Below are positions 5,603 through 13,418 of a DNA stretch of 14,591 nucleotides, in pieces (positions within the stretch are counted from its first letter, which is position 1; each line of letters starts with the position of its first letter). The DNA is from an uncultured bacterium (GTDB taxonomy: Bacteria > Armatimonadota > Zipacnadia > Zipacnadales > Zipacnadaceae). Made by a program: the position numbers and the translations under genes. The notes under the pieces are model-generated. The model was not told the DNA's origin and did not search any database. It saw nothing but the letters and a program-made list of their open reading frames with translations. Location: the NCBI GenBank assembly GCA_937928475.1, contig CALFVE010000034.1, positions 1 through 14,591 on the forward strand. Direction: 5' to 3'.

Positions 5603-6469
5603 ATGGAATTCACCAAACTGCACGGCCTGGGCAATGACTACCTCTACCTGGACGCGCTGGCCCAGGACCTCAGCGCCTACTCGCTGCCGAAACTGGCTCG
5701 GGTGCTCTCCGACCGGCACTTCGGCGTGGGATCAGACGGCATTATCCTGGTGGAGACCTCAGCGCGGGCGGATTTTGCCATGCGCATTTTTAACGCTGAC
5801 GGCTCCGAGGCGGAGATGTGCGGTAACGGGGTGCGAGGCTTCGCCAAGTACGTCTATGACCACGGTTTGACGCGCAAGAAGGACCTCACTATCGAGACCA
5901 AGGCAGGGCTCGTCCACCTGAGCCTGCAATTGGCCAACGGCAAGGTGGCGGCAGTGCGGGCCGACCTGGGCGTGCCTCGCCTGGCGCGGGCGCAGATTCC
6001 CATGCGCGGGGAACGGGCGCAGGAGAGGGTCGTGGAGGAGCCGCTCACCGTCGGCAAGTACTTCTTCAGCATTACCGCGGTGTCCATGGGCAATCCCCAC
6101 TGTGTTATCTTTCTGCCGGAAATCAAGGGCTTCCCGGTCGCCGAGGTGGGGCCGCTGATCGAAAATCACGATCTTTTTCCCCAGCGCACCAACGTCGAGT
6201 TCGCACGGGTGGTTGACCACAGTAACGTGGAGATGCGCGTGTGGGAGCGCGGCTCGGGCGAGACCATGGCCTGCGGTACGGGAGCCGCGGCGACGGCCGT
6301 GGCGGGCGCCTTGACCGGGCGCACCGGCCGCCACGTCACTGTTCGTCTGCGAGGGGGCGACCTTACCATTGAATGGGCGGAAAATGACCACGTGTTTCTT
6401 ACCGGCCCGGCTAGCGAGGTGTTCACCGGACGGGTGACGCCCGAACTGATCGAAGGCGCAAAAGCGTAG
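5603..6469 (+). CDS. dapF: Diaminopimelate epimerase
   Basis: The 288-residue enzyme interconverts LL- and meso-diaminopimelate, the last step before lysine and the source of the peptidoglycan cross-linking residue. The two catalytic cysteines are visible: Cys73 in NADGSEAEMCGNGVRG and Cys224 in GSGETMACGTGAAAT. FTKLHGLGNDYL at the start, GVGSDGIILV, MGNPHCVIF and PQRTNVEF are also standard family segments. Length is normal. I chose ATG at 5603, preceded by a GGGGAAG purine run, because MEFTKLHGLGN is the usual N-terminus; an in-frame start at 5567 would begin inside the hairpin loop and add 12 atypical residues. It lies 92 nt after miaA and 65 nt before dapL, which supplies its substrate. 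Confidence 0.97.
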   Translation: MEFTKLHGLGNDYLYLDALAQDLSAYSLPKLARVLSDRHFGVGSDGIILVETSARADFAMRIFNADGSEAEMCGNGVRGFAKYVYDHGLTRKKDLTIETKAGLVHLSLQLANGKVAAVRADLGVPRLARAQIPMRGERAQERVVEEPLTVGKYFFSITAVSMGNPHCVIFLPEIKGFPVAEVGPLIENHDLFPQRTNVEFARVVDHSNVEMRVWERGSGETMACGTGAAATAVAGALTGRTGRHVTVRLRGGDLTIEWAENDHVFLTGPASEVFTGRVTPELIEGAKA

Positions 6470-6477
6470 CGAGCGTC

Positions 6478-6509
6478 CGGTAGGACCGGCTTTCCAGTCT
6501 GTCCTACCG
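6478..6509. repeat. REP-like palindrome between dapF and dapL
   Basis: CGGTAGGAC (6478-6486) is the exact reverse complement of GTCCTACCG (6501-6509), enclosing a 14-nt loop. The element occupies most of the short gap between the two genes. Its build resembles the dispersed extragenic palindromes found in many bacterial genomes, although only one copy is seen in this window. It is not followed by a T-run, so it is not a clear terminator; it may moderate read-through or protect the upstream message. Confidence 0.6.
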
Positions 6510-6534
6510 CGGAGCAAGTCAGGAGGCACAGGAC

Positions 6535-7725
6535 GTGGAAGTTGCGCAGAGACTGCAAAGGATCCCGCCCTATCCTTTCCGAGAGATCGCAGCGATCAAG
6601 CGGGAGATGCAGAGCCGGGGGGTCGAGCCGATTGACTTCGGCATCGGCGACCCAGACCTGCCCACGCCGGATTTCATTATCGAGGCGCTCTACCAGGCAG
6701 CCCAGGACCCCGCCACCCATCCGTATGACGAGAGCGGCTTTGGCCTGCCGGAATACAAGCAGGCGATCGCCGACTTTGGCAAGCGCCGGTTTGGGATTGA
6801 GGTCAACCCGGAGGGCGAGATTCAGTCATGCCTGGGCTCCAAAGAGGCCCTGGCCCACATCATCTGGGCCTACATTGACCCTTCGGACGTGGTACTGGTG
6901 CCTGACCCGGCCTACTCGGTGTACAAGGTGCAGACGACCTGGTGCGGAGGGGCGCCCTTTCCGATGGCGCTGGACGCTGAGGCAGGATTTCTGCCTGACC
7001 TTGCGGCGATCCCCACGCCGGTCGCCAAGGCCGCCAAACTGATGTTCCTAAACTATCCGAACAACCCGACGGGCGCGGTGGCCGACCGCGAATTCTTCCA
7101 GGACGCGGTCGCCTTCGCCGAGAAGTGGGACCTTCTCATCGTCCAGGATGCGGCTTACTGCGAGGTGGCCTTTGACGGCTGTGAGCCCCCCAGCATTCTG
7201 GAGGTTCCCGGAGGCAAGGAGCGCGCCATCGAGATGCACTCCTTCTCCAAGACCTTCAACATGACCGGCTGGCGAATCGCCTGGGCCTGGGGCGGCAAGC
7301 CGCAGATCGAGGCCCTGTCCAAGGTCAAGAGCAACGTGGACTCCGGCACCTTCATGGCGATCCAGCGGGCGGGGATCGCCGCGCTGGCCGGCTACCAGCA
7401 GGTCGTCGCGCGGATGCGCGCGGAGTACCAGGCGCGGCGCGACACCCTGGTTGAGGGGCTGAATTCGCTGGGCTGGAACCTGGAGAAGCCGCGTGCCACC
7501 TTCTATGTCTGGGCGCCGGTGCCGCCGCGATTTGCCAGCAGCGCCGACTTCTGCGCCGCCCTGCTGCGGGACTGCGAGGTGCTGGCCATCCCTGGCAGCG
7601 CCTACGGCGACGCGGGCGAGGGCTGGTTCCGCATGTCGCTGACCCTCAAGGGACCGGACCGGATCGGGCAGATTCAGGAGGCGGTGAGGCGGATGGGGGA
7701 GCGAATGCCGGGGTTGTGGGATTGA
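6535..7725 (+). CDS. dapL: LL-diaminopimelate aminotransferase (PLP class I/II)
   Basis: The 396-residue aminotransferase probably converts tetrahydrodipicolinate directly to LL-diaminopimelate with glutamate as amino donor, bypassing the succinylase/acetylase routes. Fold-type I motifs are clear: IDFGIGDPDLPTP near residue 33, DPAYSVY, NYPNNPTG (173-180), Asp205 in VQDAAY, the PLP lysine Lys239 in HSFSKTFNMTGWRIAW, and a substrate-carboxylate Arg in WFRMSLTL. The N-terminal pattern RLQRIPPYPFREI followed by GIGDPDLPTP is typical of DapL. The start is GTG at 6535 with AGGAGG at 6521-6526, 8 nt upstream. The direct neighbourhood with dapF supports the specific function; without that, a broader aspartate aminotransferase-like activity would remain possible. 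Confidence 0.88.
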   Translation: MEVAQRLQRIPPYPFREIAAIKREMQSRGVEPIDFGIGDPDLPTPDFIIEALYQAAQDPATHPYDESGFGLPEYKQAIADFGKRRFGIEVNPEGEIQSCLGSKEALAHIIWAYIDPSDVVLVPDPAYSVYKVQTTWCGGAPFPMALDAEAGFLPDLAAIPTPVAKAAKLMFLNYPNNPTGAVADREFFQDAVAFAEKWDLLIVQDAAYCEVAFDGCEPPSILEVPGGKERAIEMHSFSKTFNMTGWRIAWAWGGKPQIEALSKVKSNVDSGTFMAIQRAGIAALAGYQQVVARMRAEYQARRDTLVEGLNSLGWNLEKPRATFYVWAPVPPRFASSADFCAALLRDCEVLAIPGSAYGDAGEGWFRMSLTLKGPDRIGQIQEAVRRMGERMPGLWD

Positions 7726-7832
7726 GGGGAGCGGGACGAACCTGCCGCAGCCGCCGCACGGAAGTCGCACGCTACAGCAGGCGTCTTGGTTCGCCGAGGG
7801 TACTTAGGACAAGCGAAGCCCGTGCCACGGAG

Positions 7833-9722
7833 ATGTTACAAGACGAGTACTTGTTGGGGGTTGACAAGCCCGCCCGCTATATCGGGGGGGAAGTCAACAG
7901 CATCGTCAAACCCTCCGGGGCGGTGGCCGTCCGGATGGCCTTGGCCTTTCCCGATGTGTACGAGGTCGGGATGTCGCACCTCGGTTCCCATATCCTCTAC
8001 CACGTTGTCAATCGGATCCCCCATTTTGCCTGCGAGCGCGCATTTTACCCCTGGCCGGATGCGGCAGAGCAGCTGCGCCGAACCGGGCAGCCGCTGACTT
8101 CGCTGGAAAGCGACCGGCCCCTGAGCGCCTTCGAGGTTATCGGGTTCACACTCCAGTACGAACTCACCTACACAACCATCCTGGCCATGCTGGAGCTGGG
8201 TGGCGTTACGCTGCGCTCGGTTCAGCGCCGGCCGGAGGAGCCGCTGGTCCTCGGCGGCGGCCCGGGGGCCGCAAACCCTGAACCGCTGGCGGAGTTCTTC
8301 GAGGCTTTCGCACTGGGCGATGGAGAGGAGGTTCTGCCCGAGATCCTGGAGACCGTGGCGGCCTCCGCTTGGCGCAGTTGCCGGACTGGGGAGAACCGGG
8401 AGAGGCTCCTGCGGGAACTGAGCCGCCTTGAGGGCGTGTACGTCCCCGGGCTGTACCGGCCGGAGGAGACCGCCGAGGGTCTGTTGTGCCCGACGCCAGT
8501 GGATGCCGAGGTGCCGGCGACGGTCCGGCGTCGAGTGCTGCAAGACCTAGACGAGGCACCCTACCCGACCGCGCCCGTGGTGCCCTGGCTGGAGGCAGTC
8601 CACGACCGGGCGCAACTGGAGATTGCCCGCGGCTGTACCCGGGGCTGCCGCTTCTGCGCCGCCGGGATGCTCTACCGGCCAGTGCGGGAGCGATCGGTGG
8701 AGACCTTGCGCCAGCAGGCCCGAGAGACAATTGCGCGCACAGGTTTTGATCAGATTTCCCTCGTCTCGCTCAACTGCCCCGACTATTCCCGCATTGAGGA
8801 ATTGCTCGACGGGCTGCACCAAGACCTGGCCGAGGAGGCGGTGGCGATCAGTCTGGCCTCGCTGCGCACGGACACCTTCAGCGTCAGCCTGGCCGAGCGG
8901 CTGCGGCGGGTGCGGAAGACCGGCCTGACCTTCGCGCCCGAGGCCGCCAGCGAACGGCTGCGGCGAGTGATCAACAAGGGGGTCAGCGAGGAGGACTTGC
9001 TAACCGCGGTAAAGGCCGCCACCGCCAGCGGCTGGCGCCGGGTGAAACTGTATTTCATGCTGGGCCTGCCCTGTGAGGAAGACGAGGACGTGCTGGCGAT
9101 TGCCCGGCTGGTGGAGCGCCTGCGGCAGGAGGCGCGGGGCAAGCGAGGGCTGGAGATGAGTGTGAGCGTGTCGGCGCTGGTGCCCAAGCCGCACACGCCC
9201 TTCCAATGGTTCTCGGGGGTGTCGCTGGGCGAACTGCGCCGGCGACAAACGCTGCTACGCCAGGCGATGCCCACCAAGGGAGTGCGGCTGTCGCTGCATG
9301 ACCCGGAGATGGGCCTGGCGGAGCGACTTCTAGCGCGAGGAGATCGTCGCCTGGGCCAGGTGCTCGCGAGCGTCTATCGCAAAGGAGGCGTCCTGGAGGC
9401 GTGGACCGAGCACTTTTCCCTGACGCGGTGGGAGGAGGCCTGCTGCGAGGTCGGCCTCGATCTGCACGCGGAGGTGGTCCGCGAGTGGCGTCCGGAGCAG
9501 AGGTTGCCCTGGGATCACCTGGACTGGGGGGTCAGCAAAGAGTTCCTGCAGCGCGAGTGGGAGCGCGCGGCAACCGGCGAGGTCACCCCGGATTGCCGGG
9601 AGGGCGGCTGTCAAGACTGTGGGTTGGCGCGGCTTTCCGTACAGTGTTCGCAAGAAGTCCCACGGCAGCCGCAGACCCCAGGGCAGGAAAACCAGGTCCT
9701 AAAGGAGGAGGCGAGTGCTTAG
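7833..9722 (+). CDS. Radical SAM protein with N-terminal B12-binding-like domain (TIGR03960 type)
   Basis: The 629-residue product has a B12-binding-like N-terminal half (FPDVYEVGMSHLGSHILY at 39-56; GGGPGAANPEPLAEFFE at 141-157) and a radical SAM barrel. The 4Fe-4S motif is CTRGCRFC, Cys268, Cys272 and Cys275, in EIARGCTRGCRFCAAGMLYRP. A Cys-rich element near the C-terminus (TPDCREGGCQDCG) may bind a second cluster or metal. This matches TIGR03960, whose reaction is unknown. The DUF2344 partner follows with an 8-nt overlap. I chose ATG at 7833 because LLGVDKPARYIGGEVNS lies at the usual N-terminal distance; an earlier in-frame start would add 39 Arg-rich residues. The ribosome binding site is poor: GGAG abuts the ATG directly. 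Confidence 0.9.
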   Translation: MLQDEYLLGVDKPARYIGGEVNSIVKPSGAVAVRMALAFPDVYEVGMSHLGSHILYHVVNRIPHFACERAFYPWPDAAEQLRRTGQPLTSLESDRPLSAFEVIGFTLQYELTYTTILAMLELGGVTLRSVQRRPEEPLVLGGGPGAANPEPLAEFFEAFALGDGEEVLPEILETVAASAWRSCRTGENRERLLRELSRLEGVYVPGLYRPEETAEGLLCPTPVDAEVPATVRRRVLQDLDEAPYPTAPVVPWLEAVHDRAQLEIARGCTRGCRFCAAGMLYRPVRERSVETLRQQARETIARTGFDQISLVSLNCPDYSRIEELLDGLHQDLAEEAVAISLASLRTDTFSVSLAERLRRVRKTGLTFAPEAASERLRRVINKGVSEEDLLTAVKAATASGWRRVKLYFMLGLPCEEDEDVLAIARLVERLRQEARGKRGLEMSVSVSALVPKPHTPFQWFSGVSLGELRRRQTLLRQAMPTKGVRLSLHDPEMGLAERLLARGDRRLGQVLASVYRKGGVLEAWTEHFSLTRWEEACCEVGLDLHAEVVREWRPEQRLPWDHLDWGVSKEFLQREWERAATGEVTPDCREGGCQDCGLARLSVQCSQEVPRQPQTPGQENQVLKEEASA

Positions 9723-10377
9723 TCTCCCCCCAGGACGGCGCCCCTGTGCTATAATTGAATTTGCGAAGGTCGGGAGGATGAAGTATCTTTCCCACCTTGA
9801 CCTGGCCCGGGCGATGGACCGGGCGGTGCGCCGGGCGAAACTGCCCGTCGCCTACAGCGAGGGCTTTCACCCCCACGCGCAGATCAGTTTCGGGCCGCCG
9901 CTACCCTTGGGCGTAGAGGGTTTGCGTGAGTTGTGTTGCCTGGATCTCGCGCGCCTGGCGCCGCCGGCGGAGATGACGCGAGCCTTGAGCCGGCAGTTGC
10001 CCGCCGGCCTGGATCTGGTTTCTCTGGCGATCACCGATCGGGGGCGGCGCTCCCCGCTGGCCGACCTGGAGGCCGCCGGGTGGGAGATCGAACTGGCCGA
10101 GTCAGGCGAGGTGCTGCGTTCCGCCGTCGAGTCGCTCCTGGCTGCAGAGGAACTGGCGGTCACGCGCCAGACCAAGAGCAAGATAGCGGCGGTGAACATA
10201 CGCCCGGGCCTTCGGGAATTGGCTCTACATCAGGAGGACAAGACCCTCCTGGTGGCGGAGCTCTCCCTGCGTCCGGAGACGCTGGTCAAGCCGGAGGAGA
10301 TCCTGCAACTCCTGGCGGAGCGGGCCGGCGTCGAGAGTTTGACCGTAAGGCGTCAGGTACGCACGTACCTGCGTTGA
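9715..10377 (+). CDS. DUF2344 / TIGR03936 radical SAM-linked protein
   Basis: This 220-residue protein is the usual partner of the preceding radical SAM enzyme; in some bacteria the two are fused. Recognised segments are IEFAKVGRMKYLSHLDLARAMDRAVRRAKLPVAYSEGFHPHAQISFGPPLPLGV at about 14-67 and a C-terminal QVRTYLR. The conserved LSHLDL and SEGFHPHP-like motifs are intact. The function is unknown. The start is GTG at 9715, overlapping the upstream gene by 8 nt, with an excellent AAAGGAGGAG ribosome binding site at 9701-9710; this indicates translational coupling and stoichiometric production. ATG at 9778 would remove the conserved first strand and is rejected. An extended -10-like element lies inside its first codons. 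Confidence 0.9.
   Translation: MLSLPPGRRPCAIIEFAKVGRMKYLSHLDLARAMDRAVRRAKLPVAYSEGFHPHAQISFGPPLPLGVEGLRELCCLDLARLAPPAEMTRALSRQLPAGLDLVSLAITDRGRRSPLADLEAAGWEIELAESGEVLRSAVESLLAAEELAVTRQTKSKIAAVNIRPGLRELALHQEDKTLLVAELSLRPETLVKPEEILQLLAERAGVESLTVRRQVRTYLR
9747..9755 (+). promoter_or_regulatory. Extended -10-like element at the start of the DUF2344 gene
   Basis: TGCTATAAT contains a perfect TATAAT (9750-9755) with an upstream TG in extended -10 position. There is no recognisable -35 box 16-18 nt upstream (the region is C-rich). It could be a weak internal promoter reading toward rng, or simply the result of the codons Ala-Ile-Ile. Confidence 0.25.
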
Positions 10378-10560
10378 GGGATCTCGCCCCCGCGACTCCT
10401 GGCTGGTTGACTAAGGGAGCCGCCCGGAGGTTTCGCGGGGGCAGGCGAGGCCGCCGCCTCGCTCAGGGGAACCAAGTTGAGTCGGTCGGCGCCACCTCTC
10501 AGCGGGGCAGGACACCTGCGGCCGCCGCGGGCAGCGCCGATGCGCCGGAAAGAGGTTTGC
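10378..10560 (+). promoter_or_regulatory. Strongly structured leader upstream of the RNase E/G gene
   Basis: This 183-nt gap has at least three possible hairpins. A perfect 10-bp stem joins GCCCCCGCGA (10386-10395) and TCGCGGGGGC (10433-10442), with partial pairing continuing inside (CTCC/GGAG, GGCT/AGCC). Directly after it GCGAGGC (10445-10451) pairs with GCCTCGC (10456-10462) around a 4-nt loop. A smaller GCAGG/CCTGC stem lies at 10507-10519. No T-run follows any of them. In Escherichia coli the rne leader is structured and serves RNase E autoregulation; a similar role here is inference. Confidence 0.5.
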
Positions 10561-12363
10561 ATGCCTGCTGACATCATTGCCAACATTGACCGACGGCAGA
10601 CGCGGGTCGCCATCATGGAGAACGGCCGTCTGCTGGAACTGAAGCACGAGACAGAAGAGGACGTGGTCGGGAACATCTACCTGGGGAAGGTGACCGACGT
10701 CGTTCCTGGCCTGGATGCCTGTTTCGTCAACGTCGGGATTGAGCGCAATGCCTTTCTCCACGTCTCCGACGCCCTCCCGGAGGGCCTGGGCCATCCCCGA
10801 CGACGGTCGGGCAAACTCCCCAGCATCTCGGAGGTGGTCAAGCCTGGGGACGAGTTCCTAGTGCAGGTTACCAAGGGCCCCCTCGACACCAAGGGCGCTC
10901 GGGCCACCCGTCAGATCTCCCTCCCCGGCCGCTATCTGGTGCTGACCACCGAGGGCAACAAGGTGGGCGTTTCCAAGAAGATCGAGGATGAGGAGGAGCG
11001 CAAGCGGCTGCGAGACCTGGTGACGAAACTACGCCCTGAGGGCTTTGGTCTGATCGTCCGCACCCGGGCAGAGGGAGCGCGCCAGGAGGACTTCGAACGG
11101 GACATCAAGTTCCTAACCAAGGTCTGGCGGTCACTAGAAGCCAAGGCCCGGCAGGCCAAAGCGCCGGCGCTCATTCACGAAGATACTAGCCTCGTCTTCG
11201 CCGTCGTCCGCGACGTCTTCTCCACCGAGGTGGGCCGCCTCATTGTGGACGACAAAGTTACCTATGATCAGATCCTCAACCTCCTGCAGAATACCGCTCC
11301 CCACCTGCGCAAACAGGTGGAACTGTACAAGGGCGCGGAGCCGATCTTCGAGCACTTCGGCGTGGAGAAGGAGATAGACCGGGCGCTGCAGAGCAAGGTG
11401 CCGCTTCCTCACGGCGGCCACCTGAATATCGAAAGCACGGTGGCGCTGACCGCTATTGACGTCAACACCGGGAAGTTCACTGGGACCTCCAGCCTGGAGG
11501 AGACGGTCTTTCAGACCAACCTGGAGGCTTGCGCCGAGGTCGCGCGGCAACTACGCCTGCGCGACATCGGCGGGATCATCGTCATTGACTTTATTGACAT
11601 GGACCAGCCCAAGCACCGCAAGCAGGTGATGACGGCGCTGCGGGAGGCCTTTGCCGAGGATCGGATGCGCACGCGGATCATGCACCTGACTCGCCTGGGC
11701 TTAGTGGAGATGACCCGCAAGCGCACGGGGGAGAGCCTGGTGGCGCGCTTGCAGACCAAGTGTCCCTGCTGTGGCGGCAGTGGGCGGATCCTGGCGCCGG
11801 AAACAGTCGCACTGCGCGCAATCAACGAAATGCGCAGCCGCCTGCTCAAGGAGCCCGGCCGGGCAGTGCAGGTACTGGCCGATCCTCAGTGCATTCTAGC
11901 CCTGATTGGGCCCCACGGCGCCGAGGCGGAGGCGCTAGAGGCGGAACTGGGCGTGCCCGTTTACGCGCGGGCGACCCGGGACATCCACCCGGAGATGTGG
12001 GAGGTGTCCCTGGAGGATCCGGAGGTGGCCCAACGGACCCAGGTCAAGCACAAGGCGGGCCAGGTGGTGGAGGTGCGGCCGGAGGACGTCTTGCAGGGGC
12101 AGCAGGGCGGCCTGCTCGCGCTGGTGGACGGCGTGATCCTGGAAGTGCCGGAGATTTCCGCCCGGCTGGAGGCGCCGACGAAGATTCGGCTAACGCGCGT
12201 GGACAACTCTTACCTGCGCGGCACCCCGGCGGAGACGCCGAAGGCGAAGAGAAGACGGCGAGGGCGCAAGACTGGGGCCACTGAGGCCGAAGCGACCGAG
12301 AAGGCGCAGCCGACGGAAGACCCAGAGGCGACAGAGGAGCCGGCCGCAGCCGACGAGCCCTAG
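10561..12363 (+). CDS. rng: Ribonuclease E/G family endoribonuclease
   Basis: The 600-residue product cleaves single-stranded A/U-rich RNA in mRNA decay and rRNA/tRNA maturation. It begins with a short RNase H-like piece interrupted by an S1 domain (about 35-125: GNIYLGKVTDVVPGLDACFVNVG-RNAFLHVSD). The catalytic Mg-binding aspartates are Asp300 in TAIDVNTGKFTG and Asp343 in GGIIVIDFIDM. The Zn-link is CPCC at 401-404, used for dimer formation. A later domain (about 425-550) is followed by a tail with a basic patch (KAKRRRRGRK) and an acidic, Glu/Ala/Thr/Pro-rich end. It is shorter than E. coli RNase E and slightly longer than RNase G. ATG at 10561 follows GAAAGAGG at 10549-10556. In Clostridia rng is usually followed by rplU; here a convergent transporter gene follows. 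Confidence 0.94.
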   Translation: MPADIIANIDRRQTRVAIMENGRLLELKHETEEDVVGNIYLGKVTDVVPGLDACFVNVGIERNAFLHVSDALPEGLGHPRRRSGKLPSISEVVKPGDEFLVQVTKGPLDTKGARATRQISLPGRYLVLTTEGNKVGVSKKIEDEEERKRLRDLVTKLRPEGFGLIVRTRAEGARQEDFERDIKFLTKVWRSLEAKARQAKAPALIHEDTSLVFAVVRDVFSTEVGRLIVDDKVTYDQILNLLQNTAPHLRKQVELYKGAEPIFEHFGVEKEIDRALQSKVPLPHGGHLNIESTVALTAIDVNTGKFTGTSSLEETVFQTNLEACAEVARQLRLRDIGGIIVIDFIDMDQPKHRKQVMTALREAFAEDRMRTRIMHLTRLGLVEMTRKRTGESLVARLQTKCPCCGGSGRILAPETVALRAINEMRSRLLKEPGRAVQVLADPQCILALIGPHGAEAEALEAELGVPVYARATRDIHPEMWEVSLEDPEVAQRTQVKHKAGQVVEVRPEDVLQGQQGGLLALVDGVILEVPEISARLEAPTKIRLTRVDNSYLRGTPAETPKAKRRRRGRKTGATEAEATEKAQPTEDPEATEEPAAADEP

Positions 12364-12389
12364 CAGCGATGCTGGTTCGTCACGCCAGC

Positions 12390-13418
12390 TTAGAAGCGGT
12401 ACCCGCCCTGCCGGTGCAGGAGGTAGAGAAAGAAGGGAGCACCCAGCAGCGAGGTGATGATCCCGAGGGGGACCGCGCCCAGCATGGTCGCCACTAGCGC
12501 TGACAGAGTGACGACCAGTCCGCCGGCCAGGAAACTCACCGGCACCAGCACGCGATGCTCCGGCCCCACCAGCAGACGCATCACGTGGGGCACGATCAAT
12601 CCCACAAAGCCGACAATCCCCGCCACGGCCACTGAGGCCGCCGCCAGCAGCGCCCCGCAGGCCAGCAACACCAGTTTCGCCCGTTCCACCGGGATCCCCA
12701 GGAAGGCCGCCTGCTCATCCCCTAGCAGCAGTGCATTGAGTTCCCGCGAGTAAGCGAAGGCTAGCGCGGCGCCCAAGAGCGCGTAGGGCAGGATCATCTG
12801 CACCTCTTGCCACCCCTGATAGGCGACGCTACCCATCATCCAAAAGACCACGTCGGTGACCTGCCCGGCCTTGCCCAGGACGAGCAGCAAAGAGGCGAGC
12901 GAGGAGCACAGGGAAGCCACGGCCAGGCCGGTGAGCAGGAGTAGACCGACCGGCGTGCGACCGCCGCGCCGCGAGAGGGCGTACACCAGCCCGGTGACGC
13001 CTACCGCACCGACGAACGCTGCGAGGGTGCGAGGGCCGAGGCCAAAAAGGGCGAAATCCAGGCCGAGCATGACCGCGACCGTGGCGCCCAGTGCCCCGCC
13101 GGCTGAGACCCCGATGATGGCCGGGTCGGCCATCGCGTTCTGGAAGAGGCTCTGCAGGACCATCCCGGCTACCGCGAGCGAGGCGCCCACCAGCAAGGCG
13201 AGAAGGAAGCGGGGCAGGCGCACCTGGAAGACGATGTTGCGCTCGTTCTCACCTGCGTCAGCAGCCAAGCCGTGCAAGTAAGGCAGGGGGGAAAGCAGAA
13301 TGCGGAAAGCCTTCCCCGCGGGCAAGGGGGCCGGGCCAGTGGCCAGAGACAGCACCGTGGCCTCGGCGAGCAGGATCAGCAAAGCCACAAAGATAGCGGT
13401 GCGCCGCCAGCCTCTCAC
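12390..13418 (-). CDS. ABC importer permease, FecCD/BtuC family
   Basis: The 342-residue membrane protein would form the channel of an importer for cobalamin, heme or iron-siderophore. It has many hydrophobic segments, about nine or ten by eye. Family signatures are GASLAVAGMVLQSLFQNAMADPAIIGVSAGGALGA (about 78-112), AGIVGFVGLIVPHVMRLLVGPEHR, where the ATPase-coupling helix lies, and the terminal GAVPLGIITSLLGAPFFLYLLHR. The start is GTG at 13418, overlapping the ATPase stop by 4 nt (GTGA), with AGGGAGGG just upstream. It is the last gene of its operon and faces rng across a 26-nt gap. The substrate is not decidable from this sequence. Confidence 0.92.
   Translation of the reverse strand: MRGWRRTAIFVALLILLAEATVLSLATGPAPLPAGKAFRILLSPLPYLHGLAADAGENERNIVFQVRLPRFLLALLVGASLAVAGMVLQSLFQNAMADPAIIGVSAGGALGATVAVMLGLDFALFGLGPRTLAAFVGAVGVTGLVYALSRRGGRTPVGLLLLTGLAVASLCSSLASLLLVLGKAGQVTDVVFWMMGSVAYQGWQEVQMILPYALLGAALAFAYSRELNALLLGDEQAAFLGIPVERAKLVLLACGALLAAASVAVAGIVGFVGLIVPHVMRLLVGPEHRVLVPVSFLAGGLVVTLSALVATMLGAVPLGIITSLLGAPFFLYLLHRQGGYRF

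Noticed and set aside
7861..7883. TTGACA followed by TATATC at the start of the radical SAM gene
   Set aside because: The spacer is only 11 nt, too short for a sigma-70 promoter, and the element lies inside coding sequence.
12371..12389. GCTGG/CCAGC stem between rng and the convergent permease gene
   Set aside because: It has only 5 bp, a 9-nt loop and no T-run on either strand, so it does not support a terminator call despite the suitable place.
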